The notes under the pieces: model-generated | The model's input: the letters and a program-made list of their open reading frames with translations, nothing else | What the model was told of the DNA's origin: nothing | Database searches by the model: none | Program-made: the position numbers and the translations under genes | Shown: one piece after another, positions 35,680 through 49,500 of the stretch | Numbering within the stretch: position 1 is the first letter of the stretch | Layout of the letters: each line of letters starts with the position of its first letter | NCBI GenBank assembly: GCA_014529385.2 | Contig: CM043962.1 | Location: 47,737,098-47,801,097, forward strand | Length of the DNA stretch: 64,000 nucleotides | Direction of reading: 5' to 3' | Source of the DNA: Adiantum capillus-veneris | Lineage: Eukaryota; Streptophyta; Polypodiopsida; Polypodiales; Pteridaceae

Positions 35680-35999
35680 CATCAAAGCACAATCTTAGAT
35701 GGATCGGCTCCTAGACCTTCTTTACATTGTTCTACCACCTTACCACCGCTAGTATGCATTTGGTCATCGTCATCCCTTCTGCGAGCATGTCGACGTCACT
35801 TTTTCTATCATGCCTACCATTAGTTGCACTAATGGTAGGCATCAAAGCACAATCTTAGATGGATCGGCTCCTAGACCTTCTTTACATTGTTCTACCACCT
35901 TACCACCGCTAGTATGCATTTGGTCATCGTCATCCCTTCTGCGAGCATGTCGACGTCACTTTTTCTATCATGCCTACCATTAGTTGCACTAATTATGAT
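35680..35999. repeat. 160-bp tandem duplication with a hairpin at the joint
   Basis: Copy 1 (35680-35839) and copy 2 (35840-35999) are almost identical. Across the joint, tgcctaccattagt (35811-35824) and its perfect complement actaatggtaggca (35828-35841) form a 14-bp stem with a 3-nt loop. Copy 2 lacks the closing arm. Confidence 0.93.
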
Positions 36000-36047
36000 G
36001 TTCTTCGTCTCATGGTAGGTTGAATCTATCATATTGTTCGTCCATAG

Positions 36048-36148
<101 letters not shown>

Positions 36149-36239
36149 AACACAAACTCGCACTCTTTGGGACATCCCATCTAGCATACAATCGATCAAA
36201 GCACAGCCAAGTACAATAGCTTCCTCGAAGAGCCCCTAA

Positions 36240-37345
36240 GGCTACACAAGTGCAAGCATGGGTTAGAGAAAGGTCTTCCCTTTGCATGCCTGAAAATAGC
36301 TCATAGCTTCCTTGCAATAGCCACGTTGGGCATATCTTGCAATCAGCATGTCCAAATGATGACATTTCAAAGAAGAAGCCCATGAAGGACTTCTTGTCCG
36401 CACCACGTTTGGAATACATATCGACCAAAGCACTAGCAAGCACATCTTTCTCCAACAACCCATAACGAGCAATGCTATCGTGAATTTTCTCGACCATGTC
36501 AATATCTTGCATAAGGTCACAAGCCTTCAAGATGCAACATGGCCTTCCAGTTGGCATGTTGCATCCATGTTCATGCCCCTCACTACTCAAGCGATTTCCC
36601 AATGGCTATTGACATTCCTAACCCCAGTTCCCTTTGCAGTAGCACATGTGATGCTTTACTTCTACTCCTTTGATTGATGGGCACCCTAGTTCTTTTATTG
36701 ATGAGCAAAGGAGTCACCCACGACTCACCTAGCTATTCAAAACCGCAATCTCCTTGCTCTAGATAGAAAGTCGTGCCCTCTCATCTAGCCTTGATTTCCT
36801 ACTCGCCCTTGAATAGATCACCTTTGCCTGGCGCAAACCAATAGCCACGTGACTATTTAGATTTGGTATGTAATTCAACCAAAGCACCTTCGAGCACAAC
36901 ATGTTTCACCAAAAGCCCCTGATTAGTGGCCTCATCATGAATAAACTTTCCCAAGGTGATGTCTTTGCATATGATAAAATTAGATATAAAATGCCACAAA
37001 CCTTGCATAGGTGGTTCCATTTGAAAAGGGGCCCTTTTTGCTTTGCATTTGGTGAAAACAAGAGCTTCCTTGACACAATCATGTTGGCATATCCTTCAAT
37101 CAACACACTCAAAGAGACAACATCGTAAGCAAGGAGCTCATCTATAACTTCTAGAGCTTTTGTGAGGCCACCACATTTAGCATAACATATTGACCAAAGC
37201 ATCTCCTAGCACAACATGTTTCTCCACCAGCCTTTGACTAGCAACCTCATCATGAATACTATGGGCCACTACAATGTCTCACACAATGCACAACCATTCA
37301 AGGTTCATGCATAAGTATTTCATTGAGAGGGACCCTTTTGGTTTT
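36240..37345 (-). pseudogene. Decayed PPR (pentatricopeptide repeat) gene
   Basis: PPR proteins bind organellar RNA in plants. On the minus strand, separated frames show repeat signatures: YAKCGGLTKALEVIDEL then YDVVSLSVLIEGYA near 37190-37090, and ILKACDLMQDIDMVEKIHD then LLEKDVLASALVDMYSK near 36530-36410. A further degenerate repeat lies at 37200-37340. No single frame spans them, and spacing between repeats is lost, so this is a relic of a PLS-type PPR gene. The first ATG and any targeting peptide are not identifiable. Confidence 0.72.
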
Positions 37346-37476
37346 GCATTGTCAGGCCTAGGGTAAGACTAGGCAAGCCAAGGGCCAGGACAGACATGCA
37401 ATAAAGGGGGCCTTATAAATAGAAGGATCAAGGGCCTATATAGGGCATGGTTGGGTGGCTATTTGCATGCGCTAGT

Positions 37477-40400
37477 TGAAGGAGTACGAGCGGAAGTGCG
37501 ACACGAGAGAGAGTGCGAGAAGAAGAGCACGACGATATGGTGAACTCGCTCTACTGTAATGTGTAGAGCATAGTGAGTTCTTATTAGGTTTTTACAAAAG
37601 AATATGTGTACATACCTGGCGGCCCGCCCACTTACCTGGGCGACCACATTGGGCTTTATACCCCAACAACCTCCCACTTAAAGTCCAATGTGGTACTTTA
37701 AGTGTGAGAGAAGCTACTATACAAGCTAATATACAAGAGATGTAGAGAAGTGATGTACTACCCTACACCTAACTGCTTGCGAAAATGCGCAAAGCTCTCT
37801 GAGGGAAGTCCTTTTGTAAGTAGATCAGCAGGATTTTCTGTGGTGTGAACTTTGACAAGCTGAAGTTGCTTATCCTCGAGCATTTCCCTAATGAAATGAT
37901 ACTTCACATCCACATGCTTTGTCTTTGAGTGATAAACTGGATTGCGAGCCAATTGTATAGCACCTTGACTATCACAATATAACACAGGAATCTCTTCTTT
38001 GATTCCCAAATCTGTTACTAGTCGATTAAGCCAAATTGATTCTTTGCATGCCTCTGATGCTGCAACATATTCAGCCTCTGTAGTAGATTGAGTAACACAA
38101 TCTTGTAATCTAAAACGCCATGATACTGCTCCACCGGCCAATGTAAAGACATACCCTGACGTAGACCTTCGGTTGTCTAAGTCACCTGCATAATCTGAGT
38201 CTGTAAAACCCTTTACACTTAGCTCCTGACTCCCATAGCATAAACGCATACTCTTTGTAGCTTTCAGGTATCTCAATCTTCCTTTCACTGCCTCCCAATG
38301 TTTCTTGCCTGGGTTTGACATGTATCGACTTACTACTCCCACTGCAAATGCAATGTCTGGGCGAGTAGCAATCATTGCATACATCAAACTACCCACTGCA
38401 GACGCATATGGAATCTTATCCATTTCAGCCTGTTCTTCCTCAGACACAAGACAATCTTGTTTGCTAAGTTTCACATATGGTGGCAATGGCACACTCAATG
38501 CCTTTCCCTTCTCCATATTGAAACGTTGCAAAACCTTGTCAATATACTCTGTTTGAGATAACCAAATCAACTTCTTTGATCTGTCTCTCTCAATGCGCAT
38601 ACCAAGTATATGACTTGCCTCACCCATGTCTTTCATGTCAAACGATTTTGCCATCTTTGACTTCAAAGCTGAAATTTCTTCCAAGTGCTTGCCAGCAATC
38701 AACATGTCATCCACATACAAAATAAGGATCAGCCAACTACCATCCTTAGCCTTCTTTGTATATAGACAGTGATCGAACTCACTACGTTTGTAGCCTTGAG
38801 AAAGCATAAACTTGTGGAATTTATGGTACCATGCCCTCGGTGATTGTTTTAATCCATAAAGACTCTTTAACAACTGGCATACCCAATCTTCCTTGCCTTT
38901 CTCAACAAACCCTTCTGGCTGCTGCATGTAAATTTCCACATCTAAATCACCATGCAAGAACGCTGTCTTGACATCCATTTGGTGCAACACCAAATCTAAT
39001 ATGGCAACCAATGCAAAAAAGCATCTCAATGTAGTCATCTTGACCACCGGAGAGAAGACTTCATCAAAGTCAATGCCTTGTTCTTGCTTAAAGCCCTTGG
39101 CAACAAGCCTTGCTTTGTACTTTGGCTGACTATCATGAGCGGTGATCTTATACCTGTAAACCCATTTACAAGGTAGAGCCTTTTTGCTATGAGGTAATTT
39201 AACTAGCTTCCATGTCTTGTTTTTATGCAAAGCTGTCATCTCTGACTGCATGGCCAATTGCCAATTCCCGAAGTCCTTCATTTGCACTGCTTCCTTGTAA
39301 CATGAAGGCTCATTGCAATCAGTCAACATGACATAGTTCATAGATGGAACAAACCTATCAGGAGGTCGCGTGATACGTCCAGATCTACGGACAATAGGTG
39401 GCTCAGGCTCAGCCACAACCTGTGGTTCCACTCTATCCTGTCCTTGCTCCTCTTGAGCCCTGACATTTTGTCTTGCACGTGCAGGTCCATCTTCTTGGAA
39501 GACAACTCTTCTAATCTCCTCAACCCTCTCTGGTTTAGAATGATATTTGGATTCATTAAAGTGAACATCATTGCTGCGGACAACCTTTCTGGATTCGGGA
39601 TCCCAAAGTCTGTACCCCATCTCACCAGAATTACCATAGCCTAGAAAGATGCACTTTCTACTCTTTGGCTCAAGTTTGTTCCTAAATTCCTTTGGAACGT
39701 GAGTATATGCCTCACAGCCAAAGACTCTGAGATGCTTGTATGAGGGCATTTTGCCTGACCATACCATCTCTGGCACTGAATCCTTCTGCAAAACCTTGCT
39801 AGGAGATCTATTTACAAGATGAACAGCTGTTGATACAGCTACAGCCCAAAACCCATTTGGCAGTTGTGCATTAGACAACATACTTCTGACCTTCTCTTGT
39901 ATGGTCCTATCCATCCTCTCAGCAACACCATTTTGAGGAGGATTGTAAGGAGCAGTAAGTTCACGTTTTATACCTTTTGACTCACAAAAGTCCTGAAAAG
40001 CCTTTGAAACATACTCTCCACCATTGTCAGTGCGTAAGCATTTAAGCTTCTTGCCACTCTGATTCTCCACAAGTGTCACAAACGTTTTGAAAACACTAAA
40101 CGCTTCATCCTTGTGCTTGAGAAAGTAAACCTATACTTTCCTCGAGTAATCATCTATAAATGTCATAAAGTAAGAAGCTCCCCCTAGAGATAGGTTAGGC
40201 ATAGGTCCACACAAATCACTATGAACAAGTGCCAACTGTGTATCTCTTCTACTGCTTCTATGCTTATGTGGGTGCTGTGTTTGCTTACCATACAGACAAT
40301 GTTCACAGAATTCAAAATCATTAAATGAAAAGCCAGGCAAATAACCAGAACGAGACAAGATTTCCATTCCCTTCTTGGACATATGTCCTAACCGGCAATG

Positions 40401-42939
40401 CCACAAAGAAACGTTCGGTTGCTCGGTTACATTGATTACATTTTTAGAGACATTTGATACATAAATCATGTAAAGTCCTCCAGACTTTACTCCATGTGCT
40501 ACTGTCATAGAACCCTTGGATATCTTCCACATGTTCTGTCCAAAAGTGGTGACGTAGCCAGCATCATCAAGTAAACCTGTGTTGATCAAGCTCTTTGTAA
40601 TTGCGGGAACATGTCTCACATTCTTTAGCGTGAAAGAAGAGCCATTCTGAAACTTCAATTGAACATCTCCAACACCTAAGATCTCACATGTCTGCCCATT
40701 GCCTAGCCGAACATGATCTTTAGTGGTCACATAAGAGGTAAACCACTCCTTGTTTGGAGACACATGAAGTGATGCCTCTGAGTCTATAATCCAGTCACTC
40801 AATGCATTTCCATCAAATGCTGTAAGAAGAGCTGAGTCCATTGTATTTTTCAAGAAGTAGATGTCTCCTGACACTAGACTGTCATCCTCTGCAACAGTGT
40901 TTGTCACATTTATTTCTTGAATCTTCATTGAGGACTTGTTCTTCTCACCATGGTCTTCAGTTTTCTCTTTGCCTTTTTCTGCTTTCCATTCTCTGCAGTC
41001 TCTTTTCATGTGACCCTTCTTGCCACAATGGTAGCATTCTATGTCACTCTTGCCTTTAGCACTGCGGGACTTGCTACGAGACTGATTCCTCTTTCCACCT
41101 TTGTACTTTTCTTTGGTCCTTCCCCTGACAACTAAGGCTGTTCCTTTGCCTTTGTCCATTGTCTTTCTATTGGTTTCTTCAGTAAGCAGACTTCCTTCTA
41201 CACCTGCTATGTTCAAACCATCTGGAGGTGCAGAATTACTCAAAGCTGTGCGAAAAGTGTCCCAACTTTCCGGCAATGTGATCAACAGGAACATAGCTCT
41301 AACAGGTTCATCAAACTTGACACCTTGAGCTGACAACTGACTATAGATTGTGTTGAATTCATTTAGATGATTGGACATAGGTGTCCCTTCTTTCATCTTC
41401 AAGTCAACAAGCTTCTTAAGCCAGTATACCTGTGAAGCTGCACTCTGCTTCTCATAAAGATCACTCAGCTTTAACCATGCTTGATAAGCCGACATCTCGT
41501 TTGCTACATTGAAGTAAACGCTTTCTGCCAAAGTCAGCATAATGGTAGAAAGTGCCAATTCATCCATTTCGCTCCATTCATCTTCGTCCATATCTTTTGG
41601 TTTTATCCCCTTGAGCTTTATAGGTTTTATCTGCTTCTTTTGTACCAACACGTGCCAAATCTGCTGCTTCCACAATGGAAAATTGGTTCCATCCAGCTTC
41701 TTGATATTGTAAAGAGCAGTGTCATGTGATCCAGCCATAGCTAGGCTTCACAGTAGTCTACTTTCTTGGGAAAAATTCGGCAGAGTTTCCCCTGTAAATT
41801 GACCTCTAAACCAATATCAACCTATCAAATGAACCAATAAAGCTTCAGATTCTGCAAAAATTTTGGCAGAGTCTCCTTTGTAAAATGGCTCTGGTGTACT
41901 AAAAACAGACCAAAAAAGAGCTCAAAAACACTGTCTCTCTGACACTGCAAGCTGTGGGTAAACCTGTCCTGCACATGTACTGTCTCTGACTGTCTTGTCA
42001 CTGTCCTGTAAGCATAGACTGCGACAATGCCTCAACGGCAGTATAGCAAAGATGCAATCCCAACTGTCTAACTCACAGTCAATACATCCTAGCTGCCTAT
42101 CTAAGGGTGCTCGAGGGATCGCTCCAAGACCTGTATCACCGAAAGGATCTCAACATTCGAGAATCCCCCAGCTCAATAAAACCTCACTCGACCCTCAACA
42201 AAGGCTGCAGTAAATCTGACAGTACATAGACTTCCCACAAAGTCATACATCCACAAATTTCCCATTGTACGCTGTAACCGCTGCGGCAGTTGTTTGCTGC
42301 GTGACTCACAGCCAGCAAACCCTCAACAGACATACATCATCTCTGACAATACATCCCATGTGGAAGTACCTGCAATGTCAGGATGAAATCTGGAATATCA
42401 AGCAGCAAACACAAGCTACCTGATGAACTAGTGGATGTCGCCTATAGTCTGTGTGTAGATGCGCCCGTGTCGTATGTGACACGCCTCCAAGAACTGTGAG
42501 CCATCCTTCGATGTGTAGGCAGCCACAAATCAACACTCTGGGAGTGTCGATATCCTCAGCACCTGCAGTCGTAGGCCGAAAACCCCAAATTTGCAGAGTC
42601 GGATATGCACCCGCTGAGACCACGTAGTCGAAAATGGCCTGCGCAGACCTTTGTCGAAGCCGAACGGTGGCCGAGATGACCTCAGAATGAAATTCTGACA
42701 GCACGCTACCCTTCAGAATTTCCCACGAGATTTGGGGCCGTGTCTTCGCCTGTCGAATTTCACTCCAATCTGAGTTGGTGACTCTAGCCTCCTGCAGTGC
42801 TGCCCCGAGCCTCGATCTGAGCTCTGATACCAGTTGAAGGAGTACGAGCGGAAGTGCGACGCGAGAGAGAGTGCGAGAAGAAGAGCACAACGATATGGTG
42901 AACTCGCTCTACTGTAATGTGTAGAGCATAGTGAGTTCT
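37477..42939 (-). mobile_element. Ty1-copia retrotransposon E, nearly complete
   Basis: 3' LTR 37477-37668 (192 bp, TGTTGGGG...CTTCA on the minus strand) with a polypurine tract aagtgggaggt (37669-37679). The gag-pol frame is 41738-37758. A leader of about 1.1 kb (41739-42820) has no gene. The Met primer binding site is at 42821-42832. The 5' LTR (42835-42939) is cut to 105 bp; it differs from the 3' LTR by about two bases over that length, so insertion was fairly recent. Confidence 0.93.
37758..41738 (-). pseudogene. Copia gag-pol polyprotein with one in-frame stop
   Basis: One frame of 1,326 codons from MAGSHDTALY. Gag comes first, with a CX2CX4HX4C knuckle (CYHCGKKGHMKRDC) near 41040. The protease has DSEAS near 40775, where the family has D-S/T-G, so the active-site Gly is replaced by Glu. 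Next is the GAG-pre-integrase region with LWHCRLGH...CEHCLYGKQ, then the integrase core, interrupted by TAG at 40131-40133 and continuing in the same frame (TDNGGEY). RT follows with CKWVYRYK and YVDDMLIAG, and RNase H has DSDYAGD, STTEAEYVA and a SKTKHVDVKYHFIRE end. There is no frameshift. The stop and the protease change are the only evident damage. Confidence 0.93.
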
Positions 42940-42950
42940 CTCTCTCTCTC

Positions 42951-44038
<1,088 letters not shown>

Positions 44039-44386
44039 GTCAAGCCGCCATGGCGTGGGCATGGTGCCATGAGTTGAGCAAGGCGAGCCAACAGAATTAT
44101 GGGAGCGACCTCCTACACACAGGAGGCAACTAAGACGAAGACAAACCGTTGTGAGCACGGCCGCCTAAATGGGGAGGAGGGCTCCAATCGACCGCTGCAA
44201 AACCTCACACAATTGAGCTCGTTGAACTCATGGGGCTGGGGGGGAGAAGATTCGATACAGTGGCATGGGCGTTGAACGTCTGTAGCGAGAGCTACAACTC
44301 TCCCTTGCCTGCAGTCGCTATCGCCATTGCTGATTATGCAAAGGGCACCCAAGCCACAAACCCTTTAAAGATTCAGAGTTTGAAAA

Positions 44387-44466
44387 AAAACACACACACA
44401 CACACAGACAAGGGAGGGTGTTGACGGGCCTTCGTCCCCACCCCCCCCCCCCCCCCCCCCCCCCCC
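44387..44466. repeat. (AC)n and poly-C tracts
   Basis: A short AC run (44391-44406) and an uninterrupted C run of about 26 (44441-44466). The rest of 44035-44600 has no gene. Confidence 0.9.
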
Positions 44467-44606
44467 TCCCTTCAACTTCTCTATGGCTATGAACTCGAAG
44501 AGCTTAAACACTTGCATGTAGAAATTTTGAAAGCAACGCATCTTATGCAGCTTTTTATAGCAATCCACAATTACAGGATCCATGCAAGGCATGGTGGTGG
44601 AAGGAT

Positions 44607-44846
44607 GGACATGCAAAGGGTTGCCAATCTACCGGATTCGACCAAGCAATAGATTCAAAACAAATCCATCAGGTACACTTCATTCAGAAATTTTTTTATT
44701 TATTGCTATTGATAATTTTGCAGAAAGGACATGCAAAGGGTTGTCAATCTACCGGATTCGACCAAGCAATAGACTCAAAACAAATCGATCAGGTACACTT
44801 CATTTAGAAAGTTTTTTATTTATTGCTATCGATAATTTTGCAAAAG
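44607..44846 (+). repeat. 120-bp tandem duplication, in frame
   Basis: ggacatgcaaagggttg...gataattttgca begins at 44607 and 44727, period exactly 120 bp. The frame starting at 44582 reads through both as a 40-residue repeat (IYRIRPSNR... LFIAIDNFA). With only two units and no homology known to me, coding is unproven. Confidence 0.85.
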
Positions 44847-44896
44847 TGGCACCGCTTGTGTGTCTACACAAGCCAAAGCTCTTCCACAAGTTTTGA

Positions 44897-46312
44897 AACT
44901 CTTACAGTTTCACAAGATCAGAAGTACAAGGACAAGCAAGGGCTTGTCAAGCCCCAATTTATGTCCGTATAGCTCTCAAGGAGAGTAGAGTTTGTACATT
45001 TCAAGCATGGCCGATAAGTCCGTTCAAATTAGAAATTTCACTTCTACATTTTAAAACAATTAGCAGAAATATCCAAAGTTCAAGCATGACAAGGCTATGA
45101 TGATCCAACGGTAAGGCTTGTTGCTAGCCTTGATGTGAGGTGCTAGATGTTTGACATTGTAACTCTTTGTTATTCAAGAGGCAGGAGGAGATATTTCTCT
45201 ACCTACCTCGGAATTTGGGGTTTCTTTTTTTGCTAAGGCAAGTTTTGCTACATTCGATTATCAATACTCATCGAACAGGACTTAAGACGCGATTTTGGCA
45301 AGACTTCTACTTTTGAGATCCACCTTGCACACCAAGCGATGCTACAACTTCTAATGCCAATAGTGGGGATTCCAACCAATTGGTAAGTACATAATTTTAG
45401 TTTCACATTTTGAACTTATTACTCTTGAAAAAAAATTACAATGGCAACTTAACAAGCAAAGGTTGCTTCGATCAAGAAGTGTTTGGCAATTAGATGCAAT
45501 TGGATAGCTAAGCTTCCTACACTATCTCTTTCAATACTGAGCAATCCAAGGTTCTTAATAAAATGTACGATTTGACAAGGACGATTCTCTATGCAAGCTC
45601 GACATGGTCGATTTTCTTGTGCTTTGACATTTGTGTGTCACAACAAGAGCACCTGTTAGCTGTGAGCACTCAAGCTCCGTTGTGTATCATCTTTACGGTA
45701 GAATTCTGCGAAGCAAGGCTTCACTTTCGGGCATCTTGCATAGAAGTTTCCAAAGTTTGGAATATGTTATTAGCATACGAACTTGGGGAAACTTGGCAAC
45801 ATGTCCACCTGATTTTTTATTGGAGGTTGGTACGAAGCAAGCCATGAGGGCATGCAGGGTGCATCCGACAGCTATTAATTTCTCAACATACGTGGCTATG
45901 AGCTAGCTTCAAGCTAAGGCAACTGTTGATCTCAAAGGGAGACAAGGTCAGACAATTTCAAGTTCTACTTGTTTTTTTATCTTTCAACTTTTCATTTGGA
46001 AAAAGGTTTCTCTTTTGTGCAAAGCAAAGTGCTTTGACAAACTTATCATGAAACAAGGCTTCTATTTTGTGCCGGGGTACCATCCATTGACTTAGGATCA
46101 AGGATAATGGCACATATATTTGGCAAATTGGCAATAGTCACAATTACGTTTGGTAGCAATAAAATGTGATGTATCCATGCCATTACATATCGTGCAAGGC
46201 ACGTATGGCACGCTCAAACTGTTGAGACTATCGTTAAAGGAAAGGGCTTATCACTCTCTTTTTTTGACATGCATGCATGGCATGCCAGTATGGTGAAATT
46301 CTTTCCACTTAA
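44897..46312. other. No recognised gene
   Basis: AT-rich sequence. Open frames at 45563-45906 have no motif. It could be internal sequence of a degraded element, as it borders an LTR fragment at 46313. Confidence 0.4.
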
Positions 46313-46377
46313 TAAATACATGCCTAGAGGAAGCCAACTCACTCTAGGCATGGGGGGATGATTGCACCCATTGCCGT

Positions 46378-46452
<75 letters not shown>

Positions 46453-46553
46453 GTGTGTGTGTGTGTGTGTGTGTGCATGGCATCCTCATTCTAGAGAGCA
46501 TGCAAAGGCTTATGCAGTGTGTTCCCGGTATCACGACTTCCAACTCCTCAACA
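46313..46553 (+). mobile_element. 5' LTR (right part) of Ty3 element F
   Basis: aaatacatgcctagaggaag...caactcctcaaca matches 51981-52181. It is followed at 46555-46566 by TGGTATCAGAGC, the Met primer binding site. It contains (TC)n at 46380-46449 and (GT)n at 46452-46474. The left half of the LTR, present in the 3' copy, is missing. Confidence 0.85.
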
Positions 46554-46566
46554 GTGGTATCAGAGC

Positions 46567-49500
46567 CGATGGATACGCTCCAACAGATTCCCACACTATG
46601 GAAACTGGGCATGCAAAGCTAAGTGAATTTTAAAGCTTAATTAGTATAAATGTGATTAGTTCTTACTTAATTATCATTAACAATATAACGATTGATTCAT
46701 TAGTTTCTCTAAATTGTGAGTTTTGAAGAAGACAGAAGAATCATGACTTCCAATGGAATCCGAACCAATTGTGCTATGGAAGTCTGCACAGGCAAACAAG
46801 CAATGGAGCTACTCGCAACTATAGTCTTCACACAACATCATATTTGAGGATGTCGATGGCCAAATGGTGCACCTTAATGCGATCAAGGCAATGAGAAGTT
46901 AACGATCACTACTTCGGCCATAATAACACCACTTTCAACGGACCACCTTAATGGAAGCGGGGCAACCACGCCATACACAGACCACACATCGAGAAGGTGA
47001 ATGCAGCTCAACCGCCACATACCATGCATACAATTGGTGTTGCCTTCCACTTTCCCTTCCTTGCATGGCTTTGGCGGCACCACTCATTCCTTCTCTCCTG
47101 TCCTGGTCTGCGCCTTATTTTCCCCTTTTTCCACCTTGGCACACACACACACCTACTCCACTTTTCTCTTTCTCGCTCCCATTTCCACTAGCCATGCACC
47201 TACCACCCTTCCCCACTTGGTGCAGTTCACCGCCACCCCTTTCCAGATTGACTCCTAGCGCCGCCTGCCTTGCAAACCTGTCCCGAGTTGTACTCGATAG
47301 CCCTCTCTACCTTCTTCAACACAACCACCGCACACACATGCTCAGCGCGAACCTCACGCATCGGCCTCCCTCTCACACTCCATGCATAGAACCATATCCA
47401 GCTGGTGCTGAATTGGACGCAGCACTGGAGTGAAACCCCATCATTTCAATTCTTCCCAAAGCATTCCTCTGTCATCATTGTCCTCGGCCACCAAGGCCCT
47501 CTGGATCTCCAATGACCCTGCAACACCTGCATTATTTTTCCCCTTTGGCCCCCTTGGCTCCTGCACACACACACACACACACACACACAGAGGTCTTACA
47601 GCTCTGCAACTCGTCGTGCCCTCTGAAGAACCACCAACATACACTACTCTTAAGCGTCCCTACACACACACCCTACAGGCCGGCGTCGCACAACCACAAC
47701 CAAAAAAAAAAAAAAAAAACACAACACAAAACCCCTCAAGGGTCTCTTCCCACACCCATCCATCAGGCTATGCATCACTCTTCAACCTCGGAAATTTCTT
47801 TGACGATACGATGGTTTCACCCCATTTCATTACCCCTATTTGATGCGAACAGAAGACGATGCCTGTCCCATCGCAATTAATCGCCGCAGATTCTAGCAGA
47901 AGCAAGCTGCTTTGCAACTCCTCGCTGAAGCGGCCGATTCGTCTTGCCTCGCATACGACTACTGTATCGCCAATACCATCACACAATTTTCGTGTATTGC
48001 ATCATGCCAACCAATGATTCTTTGCTGCTTGACCCACTCTCTACCGATCAACAGATTGAGCTTCTCCAACAGGATGTTCAAGAGCTCCAAAATCAACTTG
48101 CTGAATGCGAAAAACGCGACCGCGATGCTGAGCTCAACGACGAGCGCCTTGCCAAAATCCTCAAGGCCACCTTCGACTTTCACCACCTCCACGCACTGTC
48201 TTTAATTCTGGTCCACGACGTCGTATATTTGGACAAACACCTCATAAATTTGCATCTCCACCGGCTACACACGCCACGACACCTCCCACAAACAATCGTT
48301 CTCGAATAGTGTGTCATCGCTGTCACAGAATTGGCCATGTCATGGCCAATTGCCCTCTCAACCACCAACATCCCAATCAAGTGGCTCAGCTACATACTCT
48401 TGATACGATTACGGAAATCTACGATGATTGGACTACAGATCCCTCACCCGCTGCTCTCAATAATGCCGATGCCACAGGTACTCTATTACTCTACACTCTC
48501 TGTTGGGAATGACTGCTTCTATACACAATACAACAGTGTCTCTTTTGCACGACGACGGTAGTACACATGATTTTATTTTTGAGCTCTTGCACACAAATTA
48601 CAATTACCTAAAGTAAAATCACCCTTTAAAGAGAAGAGTTCATTCCAAGGTACATGGTTCAATGGTATTTAGATGGTTCATGATGTTGAAATCACTTTAG
48701 GCGCACACACCCAAAAGTGTAATTTTCTCGTTGCACCCCTGTAATGCATCGACGTAATTTTAGGTATGCCTTTTCATCATGAACATAACCCTAACATTGA
48801 CTACATGACGCACACGATGTCTTTCACTTTTCAACGTCAACACATCACTCTCACAGGAAACCCAAAGCTTGAGACACACGCACTCCTTTCCCACACTCAA
48901 GTTAAACGTGCACTTAGGAAAGAAAACAAAGCATATATGGTATATGTCACACAGGTCGAGGAAGAGCAGCAGCCCCCTCTCTCTCCTCAACAACAACAGT
49001 TTTTGCATGCCTATGATGATTGTTTTGCTCACGATTACCCACCTCACTTACCTCCTTCTTGAGGCGACATAGATCACATTATAGAAATCGTCCACAGTAG
49101 TCAACCACCACACCGTGCACCATATCGTCACAGCCCCATGCACCAACATGAAATCCAACGCCAAGTCTCTGACCTCTTAGAAAAAGGCCTTATTTGTCCT
49201 AGCTCTTCTCCATTTGGTGCTCCTGTCCTACTTGTCTAGAAAAAAGATAAAACCTTTAGGATGTACATCGACTATAGGATCTCAATATGGTCACTGTGAA
49301 GAATCACTACCATATTCCTGGCATCGATGACCTCCTTGATAAGTTAAAAGGTGCCTCTGTGTTTAGCAAGATAGACCTTAAGTTCGGGTACCATCAAATT
49401 TGTATGCACCCAAATGATATTTTTAAAACCGCATTTCGCACACAATTCAGGCATTATGAATTTATTGTACTTCCCTTTGGTCTCACGAATGCACCAGCAA

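Noticed and set aside
38305-41729. Plus-strand open frames inside copia element E
   Set aside because: They are shadows opposite the gag-pol frame with no motif of their own.
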